Assembly (NCBI GenBank): GCA_017301995.1
Contig: JAFLEH010000013.1
Span: forward strand, 109,449-173,448
Source: Verrucomicrobiota bacterium
Lineage (GTDB): Bacteria; Verrucomicrobiota; Verrucomicrobiia; Verrucomicrobiales; Akkermansiaceae
Length of the DNA: 64,000 bases
Direction of reading: 5' to 3'
The position numbers and the translations under genes were made by a program. This document shows positions 8,675 through 15,738 of this stretch, piece after piece. Numbering within the stretch: position 1 is the first letter of the stretch; the number at the start of each line of letters is the position of its first letter. The notes beneath the pieces are model-generated. The model was not told the origin of the DNA and did no database searches. It was given only the letters and a program-made list of their open reading frames with translations.

Positions 8675-9526
8675 CTAGTGGGTGTTGCCATGCACGGCCT
8701 GCTCTGCCTCTGGCTTGCAGGCTTCGATTGCATCTGCCAGTTGCGCCGCAAAGCGTGGGTCATCATCGAGCGTCAGAATCTCAGTAAAACTCTTTAAGCG
8801 GTGATATAGGCGGGAATCGCGCGTCTTCTCAGCAGCTTCAATGCTAAGGATACTGACCTCATTATCCCGCCATTCGTAGAGCAACTCAGGGATAATAGTT
8901 GAGTCTCTTCGCTTCGCGAGACCGACAAGCGCCTCTCCTCGAATCTCATGGTCAGGATCGGTTAACGCCTGTCGAAGTGCCTCGCGAATCTCCGGTGAGT
9001 CTGCATCATTTTGACTGCCAAGTCCAAAAACAGCCCAATTCCTTACATCATGGTCTTCATCGCGAGTGAGTCGGATAAGTGCGGAAATCGCACGATCATC
9101 TTCATGTCCCGAAAGCCCGAAGACGACTCCAAATCTTACGAGCGAATCAGGATGCTCGGTGTGCTTGAGTAGAGATGGGATTGCTGAAGTAGCGCCGCGA
9201 TGGCCTAACCCGACCGCGGCACGATAAATGACGTAGGAGTCTGGATCGTCCAGCAACTCCGTCAGAATCGCAACGCTCTCGTCCTGAAATGCCTGGTCAC
9301 CCCAGCCCAATTGAGCCAGTATATCCGCTCCTGTAGCCCGATCGCCCGCATCGTTACTCAAGCTGTATTCCTTACCAAGGAGAAACTCGTCGTCGCCTCC
9401 GCGGTAGTGCAGCAGCGCCAGGCTAACATCACGTTCATCGTCCCGAATGGCTTCACGATACTTCTGAGCAACTTCGCGACTCGGTGTCGCGTCGTCTTTA
9501 TAGCGCTCGTCGTGTCGCGTCTTCAT
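8675..9526 (-). CDS. HEAT-repeat protein
   Basis: 283 aa with tandem alpha-helical HEAT/PBS-lyase-type repeats from about residue 75 to 220, for example YVIYRAAVGLGHRGATSAIP, LVRFGVVFGLSGHEDDRAIS and VRNWAVFGLGSQNDADSPE. No signal peptide; probably cytoplasmic and protein-binding. Partner unknown. The start lies 13 nt from repeat A copy 2. HEAT repeats in bacteria often scaffold complexes or form part of modification enzymes; nothing here narrows it further. Confidence 0.75.
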   Translation of the reverse strand: MKTRHDERYKDDATPSREVAQKYREAIRDDERDVSLALLHYRGGDDEFLLGKEYSLSNDAGDRATGADILAQLGWGDQAFQDESVAILTELLDDPDSYVIYRAAVGLGHRGATSAIPSLLKHTEHPDSLVRFGVVFGLSGHEDDRAISALIRLTRDEDHDVRNWAVFGLGSQNDADSPEIREALRQALTDPDHEIRGEALVGLAKRRDSTIIPELLYEWRDNEVSILSIEAAEKTRDSRLYHRLKSFTEILTLDDDPRFAAQLADAIEACKPEAEQAVHGNTH

Positions 9527-9539
9527 TTATTGCAGGACG

Positions 9540-9942
9540 GTGTTTATTCGTAGCATGTTGGGAAGTGATATCCCGACGGGTGCTCGGGGTGGAAGGTGGG
9601 CGGAATCCGTTGATATTGCAAGGATTTTTCCCCGGCGTGCGACTATCAGGCGGGAGGGGCGGGAGGATCTCCGGGGGAGCCGCCCTAGCGGATATACCGG
9701 GTCATTGGTCATTGGTCATTGGTCATTGGTTTCTGGTTTCTGGTTTCTTGAGGGATCTGACCGGCATCTTCTCTTCCAGGGTGACACACACGCGATAGCC
9801 GCCGGAGACGCCGCGCGATGAGGCGTGCCGTTGGCACGCGGGGTGGGTGGGAGGATGGCGGACCCACGGTTGGCACCGTGGGCTGGGATGAAGCGTCGCG
9901 TTGCGACGGGGGGGGCGGCTGCGCCGCGGTTATTCGCGGTTG
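9540..9942. repeat. composite intergenic repeat A-C, copy 2 (uninterrupted)
   Basis: Repeat A (9540-9708) is followed by a run of near-perfect 7-bp units (GGTCATT four times from about 9699, then GGTTTCT) and by repeat C (9766-9942) with its four hairpins. This copy lacks the 207-bp insertion found at 7275-7481 and so serves as the empty site. It fills the gap between the HEAT-repeat gene and the gene at 9986-10768. Confidence 0.85.
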
Positions 9943-9985
9943 ACATCCATGATTTGATACCGCTTCTTCATTCGTCGTTCTGTGT

Positions 9986-10768
9986 CTAGTAGCCGAGGTG
10001 AGCGAACCCAAACATCACGTTCACGAAGTGACCATCCTTAAAAATGACCGACATGGTGTGTATCCTTACGCCCTTATCGTAAATCTTGTCGCTACCGAGA
10101 GCATACTTAAGGGTGACCGTATCGCCATCAGATTCGATAAGCGGCTTTGGTCCAAAGGTCTTCTTCACCTTCTCGATTGTGATGTCTTCGTCAAAGAAGT
10201 CGCTAAACTGAGCTATCGTCCATTCGCGGCCATCCACCTCGCCGTCAACTCTGATGCGTTCGGCTGTTGTTGATCCTTTCGCTGAAATCTTATCCGGCTT
10301 CCCGGTTTCCGATAAGTTCTTAACCGGCTTCCCGGTCTTTTTGAACTTATCCACGAACGCTTTCGCTTGATCTGCGGCCCTGAATTCAGTAACGAAACGA
10401 CCTCCCAAAGGGGCTTCCAGCAATATTGGGGCGAGTTGGACCCGGCCATCGACTATGATGGCTATTTGCTTGCGTCTCATGTCTGCTGTTCCCTTCTTCA
10501 TCTTCTTCAGACCTTCTGCAGATAGATCAGCGTGCACGATCAACGGATCATTCCCGGTTGAAATGCTCGCGACATCCTCAGTTACGATGATTGGGACCTT
10601 GCTGACATTGAGTGTCACCTTGTGGTCCCCATAGGTATAGGGCATCTCACGAAAGTCAGGTCCACCCGTTTCCGATACGCGACATACCTCGATCAATTCT
10701 TGGCCATTCAATAAGGAGAGAAGCACGAAAAGTGCGATGAGAATCCGGGATGTGGCTGTTTTCATCAT
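9986..10768 (-). CDS. exported protein with SecD P1-head-like domain
   Basis: 260 aa with the signal peptide MMKTATSRILIALFVLLSLL. Residues about 70-145 resemble the P1 head subdomain of SecD: HADLSAEGLKKMKKGT, RKQIAIIVDGRVQLAPILLE and GGRFVTEF, with the typical IVDG-V-APIL core. There are no SecD membrane helices. The C-terminal half (TIEKVKKTFGPKPL followed by beta strands) could be a small BamE-like fold, but this is weak. Orphan P1-head proteins occur in Planctomycetes and Verrucomicrobia and their role is unknown. The start is 11 nt from repeat A copy 3. Confidence 0.65.
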   Translation of the reverse strand: MMKTATSRILIALFVLLSLLNGQELIEVCRVSETGGPDFREMPYTYGDHKVTLNVSKVPIIVTEDVASISTGNDPLIVHADLSAEGLKKMKKGTADMRRKQIAIIVDGRVQLAPILLEAPLGGRFVTEFRAADQAKAFVDKFKKTGKPVKNLSETGKPDKISAKGSTTAERIRVDGEVDGREWTIAQFSDFFDEDITIEKVKKTFGPKPLIESDGDTVTLKYALGSDKIYDKGVRIHTMSVIFKDGHFVNVMFGFAHLGY

Positions 10769-10779
10769 ATTGACTAACA

Positions 10780-10900
10780 GTGTTTATTCGTAGCATGTCG
10801 GGAAGTGATATCCCGACGGGTGCTCGGGGTGGAAGGTGGACAGATTCCGTTGGTATTGCAAGGTTTTTCTCTCCCGGCGTGCGACTATCAGGCGGGAGGG
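10780..10900. repeat. intergenic repeat A, copy 3 (truncated)
   Basis: The first 120 bp of repeat A, ending at the GCGTGCGACTATCAGGCGGG block, then joined to a GGCGGCTGCGCCGCGG hairpin of the repeat C type. The rest of the composite is missing or replaced by short GGTTAT-like words (10917-10941). Confidence 0.8.
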
Positions 10901-10954
10901 GGCGGCTGCGCCGCGGTTGTCGGTTATTTGTTATCGGTTATCGGGGCGAGGGTT

Positions 10955-11031
10955 GTAGCCGCCTTCGTGAGAAGGTGGACGGGGGTGGGCATGCGGGCGC
11001 CAAGTTGCCACGCTCTCACGAGCGCGGCTAC
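10955..11031. repeat. inverted pair of 24-bp hairpin modules
   Basis: GTAGCCGCCTTCGTGAGAAG at 10955 (24 bp in all) and, in inverse orientation at 11008-11031, the reverse complement of GTAGCCGCGCTCGTGAGAGC. Each contains a 5-bp stem closing a GTGA loop, and the stem bases change together (CCTTC/GAAGG versus CGCTC/GAGCG). The arrangement is REP/BIME-like. Confidence 0.6.
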
Positions 11032-11100
11032 GGGGGGGCGGCTGCGCCGCGGTTATGGGTTATTTGTTAATGGTTATTAGGGGGCATGCGCTTTTTCATC

Positions 11101-11235
11101 CACGATCCACGATCTTCGATCCCCTTGGCGACCTTGGCGTCTTGGCGGTGAATCATTCCGGCTGGGGTGGGCCTGGAATGCCGGCGCGAGACGCACCGGC
11201 AACGGACTGGGGCGAGACGCCCCAGCCACGGGGTG
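11101..11235. repeat. interspersed repeat B, plus-strand copy
   Basis: Contains short overlapping words (ATCCACGATCCACGATCTTC), CCTTGGCGACCTTGGCGTCT, GGCGGTGAAT, and an 8-bp-stem hairpin CTGGGGCG-AGA-CGCCCCAG. A diverged inverted copy lies at 62938-63075. The 10.8-11.28 kb stretch has no convincing gene. Confidence 0.65.
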
Positions 11236-11236
11236 G

Positions 11237-11260
11237 CCACGCTCTCACGAGCGCGGCTAC
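11237..11260. repeat. third copy of the 24-bp hairpin module
   Basis: Same sequence and orientation as the copy at 11008-11031 (stem CGCTC/GAGCG). It abuts repeat B and lies 27 nt from the stop codon of the LysR gene. Confidence 0.6.
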
Positions 11261-11286
11261 GGCGGGTGCGGGTGCGCGGCGGTCAT

Positions 11287-12207
11287 TCAGAATCCCCTAA
11301 CCGACTCGCCGGCGGCGGGTTCCGTGCCGAGGCGTTCCCGGACGAGCGCGACGAATGCCTGAACGATCGGCGAGGCGGCCTTGCGTGGCCAGACGAGGGC
11401 GAAGTCCGACCACAATTGGGGGCGTGCGAGCGTCCGCCAGACGAGGCCGCGGATGCCTTCCGCCCGTTCGAAATGCGGCAGCACGCTCAGGCCCACGCCC
11501 TGCGCGATGAGCGCGAGCAGCACGCTCGGGTAGCCGCCCAGCTCCTGCACCACCCGCGGACGGAAACCCGCGTTGGCGCACAACCGGAAGAACTCGTCGT
11601 AGAATTCCGGCCGCGACTCGCGGGTGCAGAACACGAACCCTTCGTCGGTTAGGTCGGAGAACTCCAGCGACTTCCGTTTTGCCAGGCGGTGCCGCGAGGA
11701 CATGACCACCCGGAAGGGAATCCGCCAGATCACGGCATGATCCATCCCATACAAGGGCCCCGGAACATTCACGAAGCCGACCTCGATCCGCCCTTCCCGC
11801 AGGCCCTTCATCTGGGGCTCGCGCAGGCCGTGGACGAACGAGAACTCGACCTTCGGATGCTCCTTGCGAAACTCCGCGATCACCGGGGCGAGGTGGTCCA
11901 GATGGAGGGCGGTGGGAAACCCGAGCGTGATCCGCCCGGCGATCGCGCCGCCGGCGACGCGGGCCGCGTCCACCGCGCGGTCGGCGTCGGCCAGCAGCGC
12001 GCGGGCGCGGCGCTGGAACTCCGCGCCCGCGGCGGTTAGGGTGACGCCCTGCCGTCCGCGCTCGAACAACCGCAGGCCGAGTTCGCTTTCCAGATCCGCC
12101 AATTGCCGGCTGAGGGCGGGTTGGGCCACCCGCAGGCGGACCGCCGCATGGGTGATGTTGCGGGTTTCCGCCACCGCCACGAAATACCGCAAATGCCGTA
12201 GTTCCAT
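11287..12207 (-). CDS. LysR-family transcriptional regulator
   Basis: About 306 aa from the ATG giving MELRHLRYFVAVAETRNI, the classic LysR start; a longer frame from 12231 is unlikely. The winged helix-turn-helix is at residues about 3-60 (ITHAAVRLRVAQPALSRQLA) and the periplasmic-binding-like effector domain follows (GRITLGFPTALHLDHLAPVI onward, ALIAQGVGLSVLP near the end). It is transcribed divergently from the EmrAB-like pair, and a long palindrome sits between them, so it probably controls the pump and its own gene. The inducer is unknown. Confidence 0.92.
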   Translation of the reverse strand: MELRHLRYFVAVAETRNITHAAVRLRVAQPALSRQLADLESELGLRLFERGRQGVTLTAAGAEFQRRARALLADADRAVDAARVAGGAIAGRITLGFPTALHLDHLAPVIAEFRKEHPKVEFSFVHGLREPQMKGLREGRIEVGFVNVPGPLYGMDHAVIWRIPFRVVMSSRHRLAKRKSLEFSDLTDEGFVFCTRESRPEFYDEFFRLCANAGFRPRVVQELGGYPSVLLALIAQGVGLSVLPHFERAEGIRGLVWRTLARPQLWSDFALVWPRKAASPIVQAFVALVRERLGTEPAAGESVRGF

Positions 12208-12216
12208 GGCGGGACG

Positions 12217-12254
12217 ATACTTTTCCGGCATGGCATGTCAAGCCAAAGAAGTAT
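12217..12254. promoter_or_regulatory. probable LysR operator (38-bp dyad)
   Basis: ATACTT at 12217 and AAGTAT at 12249-12254 bound a dyad in which, by eye, 14 of 19 base pairs are symmetric, including the inner GGC/GCC and TG/CA. It lies between the divergent starts of the LysR regulator and the efflux genes, where LysR proteins normally bind. Confidence 0.55.
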
Positions 12255-12288
12255 GAGCGCGCGGGCGGCGAAGTGGTTCAATGGGGGC

Positions 12289-13311
12289 ATGCCAACGCCC
12301 GCCGCCATCTATCGCCGCCCGCTTTTCCGGTGGATCGCCGCCGGTATCCTGTTGTGCGGGATGGGGGCGGCCGGCTGGCGGGAGTGGCGGGAGTCGAGGT
12401 GCTGGGTGGGCACCGACAATGCCTATCTGGATGGTCCGGTGCATCCGGTGGCGGCGCGGATCATCGGCACCGTGGAGCGGGTGGAGGCGGAGGAAAACCA
12501 ACCGGTGAAGGCCGGCGATGTGCTGGTTAGGCTGGATCCGCGCGACGCCGAGACCCGGCGCAGCCAAACCGCGGCCGACCTGGCAGAGGCCGAGGCAGGG
12601 ATCGCGGCGGCGGCGGCCGATGTCACGCATGCCGAGGCCGGTGTGCGGCTCGCCGAGGCCGAGCTTGCGAGCGCCCGTCTCGATCTGGAACGCCGCCAGC
12701 GGTTGGAGGAAAAGCAGGGTGGCGCGATCTCACGGCAGGACCTGGAACACGCCGAGTGCGCGGTGGACACGGCCCTGGCCGCGCTGGATGCGGCGCGCGG
12801 AAAGTTGGAATCCGCGCGTACCGGCGTGGTGTCCGCCAAGGCCAAGCGCGAGGCGTCCGCGGCGAGCCACCGGCAGGCGGAGTTGCAGTGCGAATACACC
12901 ACCATCACCGCGCCCGTTTCCGGAAAAATCGGCAGGCGCAACGTGGAAACCGGCCAGCCGGTGATTCCCTCCCAGCCGCTGCTGGCGGTGGTGGGAAACG
13001 ACCTGTGGCTAACCGCGAATTTCAAGGAAACCCAGGTGGGGGAGATCCGGCCCGGACAGGCCGCCACCATCCGCTTCGACCTGCTGCCCGGCCGCGATTG
13101 GCAGGGCGTGGTGGAGAGCGTCTCGCCCGCCACCGGCTCGCGCTTCGCGCTGCTGCCGCCCGACAACGCGACGGGCAACTTCACCCGCGTGGTCCAGCGT
13201 GTGCCGGTTAGAATCCGCCTGACGGCCGATCCGCTCCATCCGTTTCCGGCGATGTTGGGTCCCGGCCTGTCCGCGAAGGTCAGGGTGCGGGTGAAACCTT
13301 CCGTCCGATGA
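12289..13311 (+). CDS. EmrA-like membrane fusion protein (HlyD family)
   Basis: About 340 aa from the ATG at 12289 (MPTPAAIYRRP); a longer in-frame start at 12235 overlaps the putative operator. One N-terminal membrane segment (WIAAGILLCGMGAAGW) is followed by VGTDNAYLDGPVHPVAARI, the typical EmrA biotinyl-lipoyl half-motif. An Ala/Glu-rich coiled coil (residues about 80-190), the second lipoyl half (YTTITAPVSGKIGRRNVETG) and a beta-barrel domain come next. It should bridge the inner-membrane pump to an outer-membrane channel; no TolC gene lies in the window. Its stop overlaps the start of the next gene by 4 nt (ATGA). Confidence 0.9.
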   Translation: MPTPAAIYRRPLFRWIAAGILLCGMGAAGWREWRESRCWVGTDNAYLDGPVHPVAARIIGTVERVEAEENQPVKAGDVLVRLDPRDAETRRSQTAADLAEAEAGIAAAAADVTHAEAGVRLAEAELASARLDLERRQRLEEKQGGAISRQDLEHAECAVDTALAALDAARGKLESARTGVVSAKAKREASAASHRQAELQCEYTTITAPVSGKIGRRNVETGQPVIPSQPLLAVVGNDLWLTANFKETQVGEIRPGQAATIRFDLLPGRDWQGVVESVSPATGSRFALLPPDNATGNFTRVVQRVPVRIRLTADPLHPFPAMLGPGLSAKVRVRVKPSVR

Positions 13312-14903
13312 ATCTCCCCAACCATTCCGGTGAGCGCGTGTCCCTCCGGCACTGGGCGGCGGTGTTCGGTTCGATGCTCGGCGCGTTCATGGCCGTGCTG
13401 GACATCCAGATCACCAACGCCTCGCTCAAGGACATCCTCGGTTCGCTGGGCGCCACGCTCGACGAAGGCTCATGGGTTTCCACGAGCTATCTCGTCGCGG
13501 AAATCGTGGTGATACCGCTCACCGGATGGTTGGCGGAGGTGTTCTCGCCGCGGCGCTATCTGCTGGGCACCACCGCCGCGTTCCTAACCGCATCCGCGGC
13601 GTGCGCGTGGGCGTGGAATCTCGATTCGCTGATCGTATTCCGGGTGATCCAGGGGTTCACCGGCGGCGCGATGATCCCGCTGGCGCTGGCGCTGGTGCTC
13701 CAACTGCTGCCGCCGCGGCATCATCCGCTGGGCTTCGCGGTGTTCGGCATGACCGCCACCTTCGCGCCGGCGGTGGGGCCGTCGATCGGAGGTTGGCTAA
13801 CCGAAAATTACGGATGGCCGTGGATATTCTATCTGAATCTGTTTCCCGGAGCGATCATGCTCGCCGCGCTGGCCTGGGGCATGGACCGCGCGCCGGCGCG
13901 GCTGGAAAAGTTCCGCCACTGCGACTGGGCGGGCGTTCTAACCGTGGCGACCGGGCTCGGCTGCCTCATCACGCTGCTGGAGGAGGGCAACCGGCACGAC
14001 TGGTTTCGGTCGCGGGAAATGGTGGCGCTCGGTGTGGCGGCCGCGGCCTCGCTGGCGGCGGGTGTTTGGATCGAGCTGCGGGTCCGCGATCCGTTCATCA
14101 ATCTGCGGTTGTTGGCGCGGCCGGCGTTCGCGTTTCCCAGTGTGGTGGGAGCGGTGTTCGGGCTGGGCATGTATGGCGTGATGTATCTGCTGCCGGTCTA
14201 TCTGGCGGAGATCCAGGGCTATCATTCCGGTCAGATCGGCCGCACGATCATGTGGAGCGGCGTTCCCCAACTGCTGCTCATGCCGGTGGCGGCGGTGCTC
14301 GCCAAACACATCGACGGACGGCGTCTGGTGGCCGCCGGGCTGTTGTTTTTCGCGGCGAGCTGTTTCATCAATGCCAGGCTCACCCATCTGACCGCCCATG
14401 ACCAGTTGCGGCTCACCCAGGTGATCCGCGCGATCGGCATGCCACTGGTGATCGTGCCTCTGACCTCGCTGGCCACCCGTGGTCTAACCGTCGCGGAAAC
14501 CGGTTCGGCATCCTCGCTGTTCAACATGCTGAGAAACCTTGGCGGCAGCGTCGGCATCGCCTTGCTCGCCACGCGGCTCGATACCGGCGAGGCCGTCCAC
14601 CGCGCCCGGCTTTCGGAGAGCGTCAGCATCTATCAAAACGCGACCTTGGAGCGGATGGCGGCGCTGACCGGCCGGTTCACCCTCTCCGGCGCGGATCCCG
14701 CCACCGCGACCGCGAGGGGATTGTCGGTTCTGAACCACACCCTCCGCCGCGAGTCGCGAATCGCCGCGTACCGCGATGCGTTCGGGGTGTTGGGCTGGGT
14801 GCTTGTGGCCACCGTGCCGCTCGCGCTGCTGCCTGGCCGGGGGAGACGCGGCGGCGGGGGGGATCTAATTGACGAGGGCGCGCTCCGTGGGATGTGGGAC
14901 TAA
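13308..14903 (+). CDS. EmrB/QacA-type MFS drug efflux transporter (DHA2)
   Basis: 531 aa with about 14 hydrophobic helices, as expected for the DHA2 family. Family signatures include the first-helix motif MLGAFMAVLDIQITNASLKD (the Asp in LDIQITN is the conserved helix-1 acid), the motif-A-like region LTGWLAEVFSPRRYLLG and the motif-C-like GMTATFAPAVGPSIGGWL. It is translationally coupled to the EmrA-like gene and probably pairs with it to expel hydrophobic compounds or uncouplers by proton antiport. Substrate unknown. The C-terminal tail is Gly/Arg-rich. Confidence 0.92.
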   Translation: MNLPNHSGERVSLRHWAAVFGSMLGAFMAVLDIQITNASLKDILGSLGATLDEGSWVSTSYLVAEIVVIPLTGWLAEVFSPRRYLLGTTAAFLTASAACAWAWNLDSLIVFRVIQGFTGGAMIPLALALVLQLLPPRHHPLGFAVFGMTATFAPAVGPSIGGWLTENYGWPWIFYLNLFPGAIMLAALAWGMDRAPARLEKFRHCDWAGVLTVATGLGCLITLLEEGNRHDWFRSREMVALGVAAAASLAAGVWIELRVRDPFINLRLLARPAFAFPSVVGAVFGLGMYGVMYLLPVYLAEIQGYHSGQIGRTIMWSGVPQLLLMPVAAVLAKHIDGRRLVAAGLLFFAASCFINARLTHLTAHDQLRLTQVIRAIGMPLVIVPLTSLATRGLTVAETGSASSLFNMLRNLGGSVGIALLATRLDTGEAVHRARLSESVSIYQNATLERMAALTGRFTLSGADPATATARGLSVLNHTLRRESRIAAYRDAFGVLGWVLVATVPLALLPGRGRRGGGGDLIDEGALRGMWD

Positions 14904-14937
14904 AAAGTCAAAGTGCCGGTTCTGGCGTGTTGCTCTG

Positions 14938-15054
14938 GGCAGGGAACGCTCTCCGAGCGGTCCGGCTGTTGGCGGGTGAAGGTGTCAGAAATCATGGCCC
15001 CTTCCGGAAAGTTGCCACGCCGCCAACCGGACCTTTCGGAGAAAGGTCCCTGCC
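14938..15054. repeat. REP-like inverted pair of stable hairpins
   Basis: Two arms of about 36 bp in inverse orientation (14938-14975 and 15020-15054) in the 247-bp gap between the efflux gene and the next gene. Each arm folds alone: GGACCTTTC-GGA-GAAAGGTCC (15029-15049) and, read on the minus strand, GGACCGCTC-GGA-GAGCGTTCC (14943-14963). Stem bases differ between arms but remain paired. Both arms also carry TTGGCGG. Confidence 0.7.
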
Positions 15055-15150
15055 TGAAGCAAGCCGCCAACTCCCTTGTCCCGCACCGCGCTCCGTGATT
15101 TTACGCCCATTTCGCTTGGCGTCGGGGAGGCGGAGGTGTAGAGGTTCGGT

Positions 15151-15651
15151 ATGACCAACGATCCCTATGCCACGCCGTCCGTCTCCGGTTATGAAACCCC
15201 GCATGCCGCTGGCGGTCTTGTTTCCCAAGCCGCGATCCAGCAACTCGTCGGGACCCGTCCGTGGGTGATTTTTTTCGCGGTGATGATGTTCATCGGCTCC
15301 GGGTTTCTGGTGCTCGGGGCGCTCGGCATGGCGATGATGGGCGGTATGTCGTCGCTAGCCAGCAGCCGCAGTGCGTCGCCATTTCCGGCCGGGATCGGGT
15401 TCGCGCTGGCCGCGGTCTATCTGGTGCTGGCGGTTGTTTATATCTTTCCGGGAGTGAAACTGGTTCAATACGCCGGCGCGATTTCCCGGCTGGTTCGCAC
15501 CCGGCAGGAGAGTGATCTGGTGATGGCGCTGGACCGCCAGCGCTCGTTTTGGAAGCTGGTGGGGATCATGATGATCGTGATGATAGGGCTGTATGTTCTG
15601 TTTATCATCGGCGTGGTGCTGTCCGGTGTGGCGGCCGCCTCCAGAATGTGA
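15151..15651 (+). CDS. DUF5362-like membrane protein
   Basis: 166 aa, three hydrophobic segments: PWVIFFAVMMFIGSGFLVLG, GIGFALAAVYLVLAVVYIFP and LVGIMMIVMIGLYVLFIIG. The layout of a QLVGTRPWV entry helix, a YIFPGVKLVQYAGAI loop and a DRQRSFWKLVGI segment before the last helix fits DUF5362, judged from memory. Function unknown. It is convergent with the proline-rich protein gene, and a terminator lies between them. Confidence 0.7.
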   Translation: MTNDPYATPSVSGYETPHAAGGLVSQAAIQQLVGTRPWVIFFAVMMFIGSGFLVLGALGMAMMGGMSSLASSRSASPFPAGIGFALAAVYLVLAVVYIFPGVKLVQYAGAISRLVRTRQESDLVMALDRQRSFWKLVGIMMIVMIGLYVLFIIGVVLSGVAAASRM

Positions 15652-15662
15652 TTCGGTCCAAC

Positions 15663-15700
15663 AAAAAACCGCCGGTGACGGAAAAACCGGCACCGGCGGT
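15663..15700 (-). terminator. Rho-independent terminator for the minus-strand gene
   Basis: A 10-bp stem ACCGCCGGTG/CACCGGCGGT (15668-15677 with 15691-15700) is followed on the minus strand by a run of six T (15663-15668). It lies 38 nt past the stop of the gene at 15739-16644. On the plus strand there is no T-tract. Confidence 0.75.
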
Positions 15701-15738
15701 GATGGATCGGACGGGGAGGCCGTCCGGGATGATGGGGG

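Noticed and set aside
4700..11290. Integron cassette array
   Set aside because: The island has many small same-strand genes, but I found no convincing attC site (RYYYAAC...GTTRRRY) and no integrase gene. Isolated GTTAGG or GCCCAAC words are not in the right arrangement.
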